Source: Corbicula japonica
Taxonomy: Eukaryota; Mollusca; Bivalvia; Venerida; Cyrenidae
Length of the DNA: 64,000 nt
Direction: 5' to 3'
NCBI GenBank assembly: GCA_038501625.1
Contig: JAZAYU010000203.1
Span: 186,001-250,000 of the forward strand
Shown: piece by piece, positions 24,626 through 35,800 of the stretch
Numbering within the stretch: position 1 is the stretch's first letter
How the letters are laid out: every line of letters begins with the position of its first letter
Program-made: the position numbers and the translations under genes
The notes under the pieces: model-generated
What the model was told of the DNA's origin: nothing
Databases searched by the model: none
The model's input: only the letters and a program-made list of their open reading frames with translations

Positions 24626-24800
24626 AGAGATCCAGAGCCGACCGAAGAATAACACGTCACAAAAATGTGATATATTCCACAATTATTTAATATTGAATAA
24701 ATGTTAACGTGATCATGAAAACTAACAAAGACAGATTTATATAGTAAAAGATTTACACTATCAAGATAATTCAGACATATAGCTTGTTCGTACAAATAAG
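24626..24800 (-). other. Tetraspan A 5' non-coding exon and promoter region (approximate)
   Basis: The donor CTCT|GTAAGTTAAAGTC at 24626 and flanking sequence are shared with 63588 upstream of tetraspan B. The start of transcription is not visible; the 5' limit is a guess. A shared TACGAACAAG motif is near 24790. The BEL element begins about 70 bp further up. Confidence 0.45.
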
Positions 24801-24868
24801 CCACTTTAAATATGTATAATCTGTTTAAGTTCGATGATAAACACGATAATAGAAAATCTCATATCTCA

Positions 24869-25250
24869 TGTCGCAAAGTTTGCGATGCCGTTATTATTAT
24901 AAATACGGTGACTGTTTTCTTGCTCGTTCGGAGTTCTTGCTCCTTTGGAGGTCTTGCTCGTTCGGAGTTTGTTATTTCATTTATGCACGAAAATCATGCA
25001 ATTTATTACTTTTGGCGGGAAAATTTGGTATATAAGGGGTAGTTTGATATTTAGTATTATTGCTTCTTCTTCTTTAGTAGTGAAAATAAGAGTAAAATTT
25101 GTATTAAAATTAAAATTAAATTAAATAAATTTGGATGTTGTACCTGATTCGTCTTGGGAATTAAAGTAATAAAAATGGATATATTTGTGTTGTGTTTAAA
25201 TTCCAGTGTAGCCTTGAAATAAGGATTAAATAATAAGGATCTTGGCTACA
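24869..25250 (+). repeat. BEL 5' LTR
   Basis: TGTCGCAAAG...CTTGGCTACA, 382 bp. It holds a near-palindrome TGCACGAAAATCATGCA at 24984-25000 and a TATATAAGG promoter-like box. Confidence 0.9.
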
Positions 25251-25255
25251 TTGTT

Positions 25256-25273
25256 TGGTCCCGCGAACCGGAT
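25256..25273 (+). promoter_or_regulatory. Candidate BEL primer binding site
   Basis: TGGTCCCGCGAACCGGAT, five bases after the LTR. It looks like the complement of a tRNA 3' end (TGG start). The tRNA was not identified. Confidence 0.55.
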
Positions 25274-25384
25274 GTAGAATTGAAAACAAAGCAAAATCGA
25301 GTGTTGTGACGGATATTACAGTGCTGTTGGAGCATTTATTTCGTATAAAATATTGTGTGCATTCATTGAGGGATTTATTTCATC

Positions 25385-26870
25385 ATGAGTAGTGTTCCTT
25401 ACTTGAAAGGTGTACGGACGAGGTATAGAAATATACTCGAAAGGAAAATAGATGAGAGCAAGAGTATACGTCTTTGGAGATCAACACAACTGAAAGTGCA
25501 CTAGCTACAACAGGTATGTGTTGTGATACATTAAAACTGTATAGTGAGAAATTAGAAAGCCAAAGTGAGAAATTGGCTGCCGCCATTGGAGAAGATGATG
25601 ATGAATTTATAGAAAAAATAACTGAAGAGGATAGTACATTATGCGAAGAGGCTATCCAGTGTTTTATGAAGTTGAAACATCACAGAGAAATGTTACTTAG
25701 TTTCAAGGAACAACGTAAGGATACTGCCCCAAGTGGAGATAATCCAATGATGATGTTGCAACAAGACATGCATAAGCTCATGGAGCTTCAGATACATCAA
25801 GAAACAATACTAAAGGCTCAAACTAAAAGTGCTAAAGTGTCTTCTGTAAAACTACCAAAGCTGGATTTGATTTCATATGACGGGGATAAGACCAAATGGA
25901 TAGAATTCTGGGATTCGTTTAAGTGTTCTGTTCATGACAATAATATTCTTTCCGACAGTGAAAAGTTCAATTACTTAAAAAGTAAATTGCATGGTGAAGC
26001 TAAAAGTGCAATTTCAGGCTTGATGCTTTCAGATGGGAATTACCGCTTAGCTATGATATACTGAAGGAAAGATTTGGTGATAAGCAAGAAGTTATAGATG
26101 TTCAATATAACCAACTAATCAACTTACCACCAGTCAAAAATGATACAAGGCAGTTGAGATCATTCCTCGATAAAGTTGAGAGACACCTTCGTAGTCTAGA
26201 GATTCTTGGACAAAATACAAACCAAGATGTGTTTGTATCAATGGTGAGAGCCAAGTTGTCTGAACATGTGCTGATACAATTAGAGTTGAAAAAGGGTGCT
26301 GACAAAAAGTGAAGTATAGAAGGTCTACGTGAAAGCTTGAAAGAATACGTTATGGCAAGGGAAAGAGCTGAAAAACAGGGTAATGCCAGTAATAAGGGAC
26401 ACGAATCTAGTTCTGCAAAATTACCATCTGGAAATAAAGATACAACAAATAAACGAGAGCCACACAAAGGACCAACAAACTCTACACACGCACTACCGAC
26501 TCTAGCCAAGCAGAAATCAGAACAACAGCCTAAGTCTGAAGATTATACAAATAAATGCCGTTACTGTAAACAGAAACGCTGGAGTGATCAGTGTAGCAAG
26601 TACAGATCTATAACTGAACGGAAAGAACAACTAAAGGATAGTTGTTATAAGTGTTTGAAAATAGGACACCGAGCTCGTGATTGCAAAAGAAGCAAAATAT
26701 GTGTGTATTGTGGTGAAATAAACAAGCATCATCGCAGTTTGTGTCCTCAGAAATTTCATCTGAAAGGAGATATTGCACACTTGGTCAGTGATATAGAGAT
26801 TGAAAAAGACACTCCAGAAGAAAGTGTGCTTATGTCTTCGAGTGAAACGGTGTTAATGCAAACTGTTTCA
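25385..26870 (+). pseudogene. BEL gag with zinc knuckles (frameshifted)
   Basis: Starts MSSVPYLKGVRTRY at 25385, then a frame change near 25470. The central region VKLPKLDLISYDGDKTKW and the nearby EFWDSFKCSVHDN match the DUF1759-type BEL Gag. Another frame change lies near 26045 and a TGA at 26310. The C-terminal knuckles CRYCKQKRWSDQC, CYKCLKIGHRARDC and CVYCGEINKHHRSLC follow. It packages RNA in the family; this copy is broken. Confidence 0.8.
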
Positions 26871-27600
26871 ACAAAAATAAAAATCCTGATAAGAAAAACA
26901 ACAAACAAGTTAGAATTCTACTGGATTCAGGCTCACACCGAACCAACATAACGGAAAAGCTGGCAAATGAGCTCGAGTTGACAGCCATTGGTGAACAAGA
27001 AATTAAGCTAGTTACTTTTGGAAGTAATAGTTCGCAAACAATAAAAACAAAATATGCAAAACTTAACGTTATGTTAAAGAATAGACAGTTTACTACCGTT
27101 ACTGTCAACATCGTTCCGACAATAAGTGGTGCACTCCATCGTCGCCCAGTAAAAGCATTGAAAAAAGAACAAGTGAAACACATTTTGGAAAGTGTTGATT
27201 TAGCGGATACCCTACCAACAGATAAAGAGTCATCATCAATCGAAATGTTGATAGGTAATGATTACTGACTCGATTTTATTCTCTGTCAGAAGCTAGAGAT
27301 ACAACCAGGTTTATTCTTGCTTGGCTCAAAATGTGGTTGGATTCTTTCAGGCCGTACAAGTGATTGTGAAACCCACAATTAGCCGTGTATGTTAATTTTC
27401 ACACAAGGAGGTGAAATAATGAACACATCAATGATTTCAAGTATTTATAGTGTTTTGTCAACCAAGCCGAATTTAGAAGACTTCTGGCAATTAGAGTCAA
27501 TTGGAATCTTGGATAAATTCAGCAACAGTGGTGATGATATCGCGATGAGCCAATTTCGGGAGACTGTGAAATTCGAAAATGGTGGGTATCAGGTGACTTG
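26871..27600 (+). pseudogene. BEL protease and pre-RT segment (broken)
   Basis: The aspartic protease has ILLDSGSHRTNIT, entered by a -1 frame change near 26890. The linker GNDY (then TGA at 27266) LDFILCQKLEIQPGLFLLGS is typical of BEL polyproteins. A TAG is at 27380. The region FWQLESIGILDKF, which normally leads into RT, ends at GGYQVTWP (about 27603). Confidence 0.75.
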
Positions 27601-29350
27601 GCCATCGTTTAATTTCACATTGGACGAGAATTCGGACCAGAAATACAAGGATGAAGTGCAAGAAGAGAAAATTATTGTAGAAACCTCGTTACGTGCGTGT
27701 GAAAATGGCGAGAAAATAGCTATGAGTGATAATAATGACATTTCTCCATGTGGCATCGATATAAATCGTTTTTCTTCGTTGACACGATTACTGCGTGTTA
27801 CCGCTTTAGTTCTTCGATTTATTCGAAAATTAAGGAGTAAATCCAACTCAAGATACCTAACTTATCCTGAATTACAAGAATCGGAGGAGTTATGGCTGAA
27901 ATCTATTCAAAAGAAACACTTCAACTCTGAAATTGATTCTATTCACAAAGGAAAGGTCAACAATTTTTAAAAACAATAGGGTCTATTTATTGACAATCAA
28001 GGACTTTTACGTTGTAAAAGTAGACTTGAAAATGCAGAATTGAGTGAGAGTGCGCTTTATCCCATTCTTCTACCAAGACATGATAGATTCACAGAGTTGA
28101 TAATTATGAAAACACACAAAGAAATTTTGCATAGCGGAGTATCTCAAACACTGGCGAAAACAAGATTCAAGTTCTGGATTCCCCATGTACGTGCAAAAGT
28201 GAAATATGTGCTTAACAAATGTTTAGTCTGTCGCCGACACGAAGGTGGAGCATACAAGATGCCTCCATTTTCTCCTTTACCAAAATCGCGCATCGTGGAA
28301 TCTAAGCCCTTCTCTAGAATAGGTTTAGATTATTTAGGTCCACTTTATATTAAAACAAAGGAAGATAATACCAAAGTTTGGATCTGTTTGTTTACCTGCT
28401 TGGTAACTCGCGCCATTCATCTTGAAATTGTTTCCGATGTCCACGGAACAATTTTTGCTTGGCTTCAGGAGATTTGTTGCTCAAAGAGGTACTCCAGTCG
28501 AAATTATCAGCGACAATGCGAAACAGTTTAAAGCAGCAAGTTCACTTATAGATCGAGTTTGGCTTAGAGTGCTCCATAGCAACGAAGTTCAAAGTTACGT
28601 GTCAAATGCCGGAATAAGGTGGAGCTTTATCGTTGAACTCGCTCCCTGGATGGGAGGGTTCTACGAAAGATTAATTGGTTTAGTGAACGGTCATTGAGAA
28701 AGACAATAGGAAGAAACCTGTTGACGCTTATTCAGTTACAAACTCTGGTTAAGGAAATAGAAGCTGTTATTAACTCGAGACCACTGGTATACGTTGGGGA
28801 TGACCTACAATCAACAATTACGCTAACACCTAGTCATTTCTTAACATTAAATCCTAACATAGGAATTCCGGAATGTTCAGAAGAAAATGATTCCGATTAC
28901 TCGCCATATGAAAGTTCAGTGGATAGACTATTAAACATATGGAAGAGGGGACAAAAACTTTTAAATAAATTTTGGAAAGTTTGGAGAGACGATTATTTAT
29001 TAAGCCTTCGAGAGAGAACGCAATCGCGACTAAAAGCACACAGAATTCAATCTCACGAAACACCAAATATTGGTGACGTAGTACTCATCAAAGAAGACGT
29101 TTCACGCGTAATTTGAAAGTTAGCAAAAATTAAACAATTGACTGTCAGTAGGGATGGCAATATTCGTTCTAGCAGTGTTGAAGTACCATCGGGTACTGTT
29201 CTCAATCGTCCTCTGAATTTACTATTTCCGATAGAAACATCAAAAAGTGATGATGAACCTCTAACCGAAGATTGCAGTGTAGATTCTCCGATTGTGTTAC
29301 CTAAACGACTGGAAAGATTAGCTGCCGTGAAAGCCAGAGAAGCAATTTAA
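27601..29350 (+). pseudogene. BEL integrase region, fused to pre-RT after loss of RT/RNase H
   Basis: Within about 60 codons of TWP the frame reaches the post-RNase H segment INRFSSLTRLLRVTALVLRF. TAA (27968) and TAG (27977) stops follow. Integrase: an HHCC-like part near CLVCRRHEGG, D in GLDYLGPL, D in EIISDNAKQF and E in GGFYERLIG, with a frame change near 28470-28690. The C-terminal part PSHFLTL...LRERTQSRLKAHR is followed by TGA at 29114, then SVEVPSGTVLNRPLNLLFPI. Roughly the whole polymerase is missing. Confidence 0.85.
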
Positions 29351-29474
29351 TTTCAGTTAAAACAGTAAAAATAATCAGTGAAATATTTGTATATGTTATA
29401 TAAATATGCAGTTCAGCTGACCACTGTGATTAAACTTCCTTTTATTTTTGTGTTACAGTTTACCCACCGTGTTA

Positions 29475-29631
29475 TAAAATTTGCTCCATTGGAGTTATGT
29501 TCGTATACAACGTGATGCACGAGGATTTCGTGCTCTATTCAACGCATTAAAATAAAATTTGCTTCATTGGCGATATATTTACATAACATTAGTATACAAC
29601 GTGATGCACGAGGATTTCGTGCTCTATGAAC
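29475..29631 (+). repeat. Two-copy direct repeat with palindromic core, upstream of BEL zinc-finger ORF
   Basis: 36 bp at 29505-29540 recurs exactly at 29592-29627. Each includes GCACGAGGATTTCGTGC, an inverted repeat with arms GCACGA/TCGTGC. Flanking ATAAAATTTGCTYCATTGG is also duplicated. Confidence 0.8.
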
Positions 29632-29693
29632 GCGCCATTATAAAGTTAGACTTCATACTATTCATACGTTATCAGTCGTTACAGTAGGCTACA

Positions 29694-30621
29694 ATGTATT
29701 CATGTGACAAGTGCCGCCGAGAATATAAATATAAACGTAACTTGACAAGGCATGTGAAGGAATCACATAACAATTATGAACACTGGATTTGTCCTGTTAG
29801 AGGATGTCATTCGAAATGTATTCGGCGGAGTTACATGTTCACTCACCTCAGGGTTTTTCATGACAAAAGTACTGCAGAAGCGAAGGAATTAGCTGTTACA
29901 GCTAAAAGAGGTGATTATGTGCGCAAAGATAACCAGGAATACGAGGAGGTTAGCGATGATGACACGATATTGGATTTGTTACAATTTGGAAAGCCTATTG
30001 ATGAAAATGACATTAATGAAATAATATGTGATTTTGACATTAATCTATTAGGTGATGCTGACGTTGTTGCATGTGACGTAAACGGTGATGAAGACGTTGT
30101 TGCATATGACGTAAACGGTGATGAAGACGTTGTTGTTTGTGACGTAAACGGTGATGAAGACGTTGTTGTATGTGACGTAAGCGGTGATGCAGACGTTGTT
30201 TTATGTGACAACATAAATGGTAAAGAAGTTAATTACTGCATTAACATTACAGAATCTGTTAAGAATCAATGGTGAACCCGATCGTCAATTTTCTGACACT
30301 AACATATTCGATTACAGTGATATAAGTGATGCTGACAGTTATTCCGCGGATCAGGGCGCTGTTTCAGATAGCAGTTCGCCACAAACTGCAGGAAGCTATG
30401 TACTTACAGATGACGACAGTACAACGAATTGGGATAACGTCAGAGCAGATGTCGATGAAGAGCCATCAGTTTATGATACCTGTTTGGCGATTAGTGATGA
30501 CAGTAAAGAAACACAGTGCATAACTTTAAATTTTATTCGAAAAGTAAGATACGTTAATGGTGAAGAAATCGTGGACAGCATTGAAAGTTATGTTGACTAT
30601 TGGTCATACCCGGGCTATTGA
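29694..30621 (+). CDS. C2H2 zinc-finger protein with acidic tail, in the env position of the BEL element
   Basis: Two good fingers: CDKCRREYKYKRNLTRHV (CX2CX12HX4H) and a CX4CX12HX4H finger, CPVRGCHSKCIRRSYMFTHL. Then an acidic region with about five repeats of GDEDVVVCDVN. The frame closes at 30275, but the other frame (from about 30217 to 30621) continues in the same acidic style (DADSYSADQG, DEEPSVYD), so a single frameshift probably splits one gene of about 305 codons. An acceptor-like CGTTACAG lies shortly before the ATG. The architecture resembles a DNA-binding regulator with an acidic activation-like tail; function is inferred only. Its two fingers do not align with the Gypsy ORF beyond the fold. 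Confidence 0.75.
30056..30210 (+). repeat. About 33-bp coding tandem repeat (acidic), 5 copies
   Basis: Units of GACGTTGTTGYATGTGACGT type encode GDEDVVVCDVN variants. Confidence 0.8.
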
Positions 30622-30764
30622 ACTCTTGTATAATAAATGTTATAATAAACTGAAAATCACTAAAAACATTGTAGAAACTGAAAATGAATAAATAACTGTG
30701 TCAAGATTATTTCAACAAGTAATGAAATAATTGTGTACAAACCATTTCTTTTTGCTGTCGGGAG

Positions 30765-31146
30765 TGTCGCAAAGTTTGCGAAGCCGTTATTATTATAAAT
30801 ACGGTGACTGTTTTCTTGCTCGTTCGGAGTTCTCGCTCCTTTGGAGGTCTTGCTCGTTCGGAGTTTGTTATTTCATTTATGCACGAAAATCATGCAATTT
30901 ATTACTTTTGGCGGGAAAATTTGGTATATAAGGGGTAGTTTGATATTTAGTATTATTGCTTCTTCTTCTTTAGTAGTGAAAATAAGAGTAAAATTTGTAT
31001 TAAAATTAAAATTATATTAAATAAATTTGGATGTTGTACCTGATTCGTCTTGGGAATTAAAGTAATAAAAATGGATATATTTGTGTTGTGTTTAAATTCC
31101 AGTGTAGCCTTGAAATAAGGATTAAATAATAAGGATCTTGGCTACA
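30765..31146 (+). repeat. BEL 3' LTR
   Basis: 382 bp, differing from the 5' LTR at three positions. Preceded by GCTGTCGGGAG, a weak polypurine tract. Confidence 0.9.
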
Positions 31147-31749
31147 TCTTTTCCGGCGGGTAGACATATTTATTTAATATATTTTAAAGGGGAAGGAACT
31201 ACAATGAAAAGAATATAGGTAGAGTACTTGGCGAAATTTTTTAGGTAAACCCAAATCAGCGATATTTGCCTTTCGATCTTGGTCTACGTGGCATTTTATA
31301 GCTTGATTTTGTGATTGTTTTTAAGTTTTTATCAATAAATCACTGAATTTCTCCATTACTCTAAAGTATGGGTCGTTTATGCTGGTGTTTAGAATTTCTT
31401 TCGAGATTTTTGTAAAACACAAGATCATTTACTTGAAAACTTAAGTATGTTTGCTGTCATCTTTGTTCCGATGTGTTGTTTTTTAGCAAAACTTTCCCGT
31501 CAACTGACAGACAAAGCAAATAAGCAAATAAGGTATTTGTTAGAGTTTAGTGTTGGAGGTTGCATTGATCCTTGGATATCAACGTTAATTATTCGGGATC
31601 TTTGAATGTTTTTACCGCTCTCAAATAAACGATTTGGCACGGTGCACATCTTTCAGTGTAACTCAGCACCCATTTTATTATGACTAAAATGATTGTGTAA
31701 AACACATAATATGCAACACAGTGCAGTTTAACTTTAAAAAGAGCGAATT
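31147..31749. other. Spacer after BEL element
   Basis: No gene or recognised repeat was seen. Confidence 0.4.
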
Positions 31750-32250
31750 GTGCATATCAGGAAAGGCCGAATTCCCACAAACGATTACTAAGAATGAGAA
31801 TCTTGGTGGTTACCGCCTGCCTTGGAACGGTCAGTTGCAAAACAATGTTCTAACTGGGGTTTAAACCAAGTTCAAGGTTGCACCAGCCTCACACTTTACC
31901 CAACAGGTTTTCAAATGAACAAAAAGTGTGAGTTTTCTCGGTAAAAAAACTCCAATCCACCCATCAACCCGACAATGTTGCATGCAAAACACACAAACAT
32001 ATAAAACGCACATAAATGGCCAATGACATTGTCAAGCTCAAAGGTCCTCAATGATCTTACCAAGACCAGAGACCCTGGAGTCAAATCAGAAAGAACGACA
32101 TGACGGAGATTAAAAAAACAGATCAAGTATGTAGGTATTTTACAAGATTTCCCTATAAACCGTAAAAAACACATTAACCTCTGCTAGCCTCGTGCAAACA
32201 AAGATTGATAGATTGGTTAATCACCAGACTTGCAAAGAGCTCTTACTATT
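31750..32250 (-). mobile_element. Penelope-like element 3' fragment (copy f)
   Basis: In reverse it runs from GAGCTCTTTGCAAGTCTGG through the CTGACCGTTCCAAGGCAGG block to a terminal CCTGATATGCACAATTC. Confidence 0.7.
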
Positions 32251-32536
32251 ATAGTACATCTAATGGTTGGGAAATCAAGTATAGTGACATACGCGAATTG
32301 TCTGTAGTTAATGAATTTTAGTTTACTATTTGAGGAAAAAAGTGCTAGGAATGGTGATGCATGTCAGCAGAACACTTTGCGATCACACGTTACGTCGTGT
32401 CCTTCCTGTCAGTTTATATTCGGTCTGTGAAATTAACAATGACAAATTTGTCCATGAAAGTCAAATGTAAATATGTTTAAAAAAATTAAATCTAATTAAT
32501 AAAATAAGCCTTCCCTGAAGGCACGGGGAGACTTTT

Positions 32537-32808
32537 TCACGCTTGACTCTCTGAATTAATGTGTCGATAGATTATGAGGTACTCTGGGTACGTCCTGTAG
32601 TCCCTAAATACGATAAACTCTCGAAACCTTTTTCCTGGAATGTCGACGACAGTCGAGTCAAACGTGTACTTGTGCGTTTTACAGTTTGGATGTAGGCAGT
32701 CCCTGCATGGAGGCGTGTCATAATCTGTCGTAGGCCGTGTCTTAAGAACATACATTTCCCCAAGACATGCGCGGCAAAGAAACATATGTCTATCTTCATT
32801 TTTATTAC
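32537..32808 (-). CDS. PARP 2 last exon
   Basis: The acceptor TTTCTTTTACAG precedes it. The GT start completes the split Gly codon. NKNEDRHMFLCRACLGEMY, the cysteine-rich stretch, REFIVF and YPEYLIIY, then stop. Confidence 0.85.
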
Positions 32809-35800
32809 CTGTAAAAGAAAGTATTATTATATACTATATAGCGTGCATATTTCGCGGCCGAAAATTACTACGTTTTGACCACACATTTTTTCATTAATAT
32901 TTCTTCGTGTTCGGTACCGAGCATGTAGACAGTGTAAAGAGAAAATTTTCAATAAAGCAGATCTGACATTTTCTGGATGCTACGTCAGACAGAACAGCAC
33001 CAGAAATTCGATCATGATACTCAGTTATTGTTAGAATATTATCACACTCGCCGTTAAAAATTTCACCGGTAATACTGACAGCTTTACCCAGAACCTATGT
33101 TCCAACCTGGCCGGCTCAAGGTCAAAGGCACCAGAGGTGTTGAAAGGTTTAAACTATGTATGTTGTGTCCGCTCCACTTCTAAACCAGTCCCGCTAGAAA
33201 TAATTTTATGAACTTTTGGTCAAATGTTTACCTCATAGATACTATGTATTGAACCTATGTTTCAACCATGCTGACTTATAGTCAAGGTCACAATAGTTGT
33301 AAAAGGTTTTAGTCATGAATTGCGTGTCCGCTACACAATTTATAAACTTCTTGAAGGAATTTTATGAAACTTGGATCAAATTTTAATCTCAATGATGTGA
33401 TCTACAGAAGCTATGTTTAAAATTTCAGGTTCGAAGTCAAAGTGGGAGTCAAAGCTTTGAGCCAAGTCTGCTTTAAACCCCTTGAGGGAATTTCATGAAA
33501 CTTTGTTCAAATGTTCACCTTTTTGAGACGATGTCTAGAGCAAATGTTTTACCTGTGCTTTCTCAGGGTTAAGGGTCACAATCGGATGTGAAAGGTTTCG
33601 GCAACATTTGGATCGTACTGTCACATTAAATAATAGTGAGTCCAGTGTTGAAAAGTTTTCATGTTAAAATTGAACAATATATACTTTAAATTTCCTTTTA
33701 TAACCTTTTCAAAATCGTCACGTGTGGCAGGAGATTTTGCTGTCTTTCAGACTGTCTTATTAGTAATTCGTTTATTTTTAAATATTTCAATTCAATGTAT
33801 CAACGAATCGGTGTTTTGCTTTAGTATTTCGCTTTTTAAGTATTTCAACAAACCAGTGTATTTAAGATATTTCAATTGGAGGGGTCAGTGCAAGATGGTA
33901 CCTAACATCATTTTCCATTATTTTGAAAAAAAATATTTTATTAAATTTAAGTTTTGATTTATATATTTTAAACTTACATGTTTTATTTCAGTAAAATAAA
34001 TACTATAAATAAACAGTCATAAGAAACCCAAGTTGATTGTTTTACACAGCTTTAGCCAATTTACTTTTTTAAAAGTTATATTTCAATTATTAAATTTGGT
34101 TATGCAAAAAACGGTTCTAAATCCCAAAGAGTTAAGATCTTTGTTTATTTTTTTCAAATACCATTTTTTTGCATAAAACAAGTAAGTAAGTAACAAAGGT
34201 GGGTTATTCCAATAATTACAAAACAAATTCTTAAAGTCACAAAGGGCCTAGTTTAAAATTACCCATTAATAGGAGTTAGGTAGCTTCTTGTGCTGACACT
34301 TCAAATGTATTATTTTCAGAATTGATCAACAAACCTGTGTACTGATCGGATTTCGTTGGATTTTCAGCCATGTAAATACCTTTACCAAATGCCGCCCGAG
34401 AGATAAATTCTGTGCTTAGGCCTTTCATGCAGACTGAATTCACATTCTCTGGCTTTGTCCCGTGAAACAGAAAATGCTCATTAATGCCATGGATGATGTC
34501 ATTAATCGGAAAGTTCTTTATGTTACGTTTTTTTCTGATTATCTCAGTTGTTCTTATTTCAGCTTTCCTAAGGTCCTGTAAGCTCCGAAAGTGATCAACA
34601 TTAATTATCTCTTTTTTCTTGATCATTTTCTGCCTTTTTTCGTCATATTTTAAAAAAAGTTCAGCATTTTCAACTCGATATACTTTTTTTATTTTAACAA
34701 ACGCTGGACCTCCTTCTGTTGCATCTCGTCCTATGCCAACATCTGATGAAGACCAGAGATCTTTAACAAGATCTTTAATGAATTGTGCGGTAGCAGTGTC
34801 TGTTATGTCCAATGTTATAAAACCTTTTCCGCGATTTTCCCAGTACCATGGTAGCTTGTTATCTGAAACAAAAACACCATGCATCATGGGCGTTTGCTTT
34901 TCATTCAAATGTCGGAAAAGTTTTGATGACAGCTTATTTATTCTGTTTTATAGCTGGTGAGTTTTAACTTCACAGTGAATTTTAACATTAAATTCAAATA
35001 AAGGTACGGTGTTAACTAGCAAGGAGGCGCATTTAAATCGTGCCGCCCGTCCGTTCCGTCCAGGCCGTAAACGCTTTAAAATAACTTGTCACGTGTTTCC
35101 GGCATATCAAGACGACTTTAAGGTGCAATATTATACGGTCGGGTCCGTACATTTCCCTACCTCACATTTATGTTGGGTCACTTTGAATTACTGAATTTCA
35201 AGACAAAAGTATAGGCTGTGTAGTATCCACACACTTACTTTTTCTTGTATGGACTTCTTTTAAAAAAATCTAAGTGTGTGCGGCAATTCAACGTGACGCG
35301 TGCAACCCGTGTCCATGCCTTCACTATCAAGAATACAATTGATGTTTATTCACTATGCTATTTTGCATATAATTACAGAGAATGTTGGCAAGTCTTGTCC
35401 GTGTTGTAATCGGGCTATTTTTCATTATTGTTATAACTTTTATTATCGCATGTAAAATATAAATTGATTAATAACATTTATTTGAGCGAAGTTTCATTGA
35501 ACTGTATTTTGCCGTTAGAGAGACTTTGATATTTTATGTTTTCAATTAAGTAGATAAAAGAGAACTTTGAAAGTCACAGACACGACAAATATGTAAATAT
35601 TGCAGGGTCGGTTTAATTAAGCCTGTTTATGGGCGGTAAGAAAAATACATTTTACTGCTAACGCCGCCTAGCCCCGTGTTGTGCGCAACTCAATATTTAC
35701 ACAAGTAAACAGTAATATCCACACCAGTAAACAGTAAAATTTGGATCCATCTAAAATGATGAGTGCAAATGACGGTAAACACGGAACATTCAATGCGGTA

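Larger units (their letters stand above)
24869..31146 (+). mobile_element. BEL/Pao retrotransposon lacking RT, carrying a C2H2 zinc-finger ORF
   Basis: 382-bp LTRs bracket BEL-type gag with CCHC-like knuckles, protease, integrase and a zinc-finger ORF. The reverse transcriptase and RNase H are absent. The LTRs differ at three of 382 positions by eye. Six in-frame stops and several frameshifts disable gag-pol. No matching target duplication is seen (TCTCA before, TCTTT after), so an old recombination or mutation at the ends is possible. It sits directly upstream of tetraspan A, in the opposite orientation. Confidence 0.88.

Noticed and set aside
29915..30214. Minus-strand Ser/Thr-rich frame
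   Set aside because: Antisense shadow of the acidic repeats of the BEL zinc-finger ORF.
24860..31155. Target-site duplications for the BEL and Gypsy elements
   Set aside because: Flanks do not match (BEL TCTCA against TCTTT; the Gypsy right border is blurred by the TA run).
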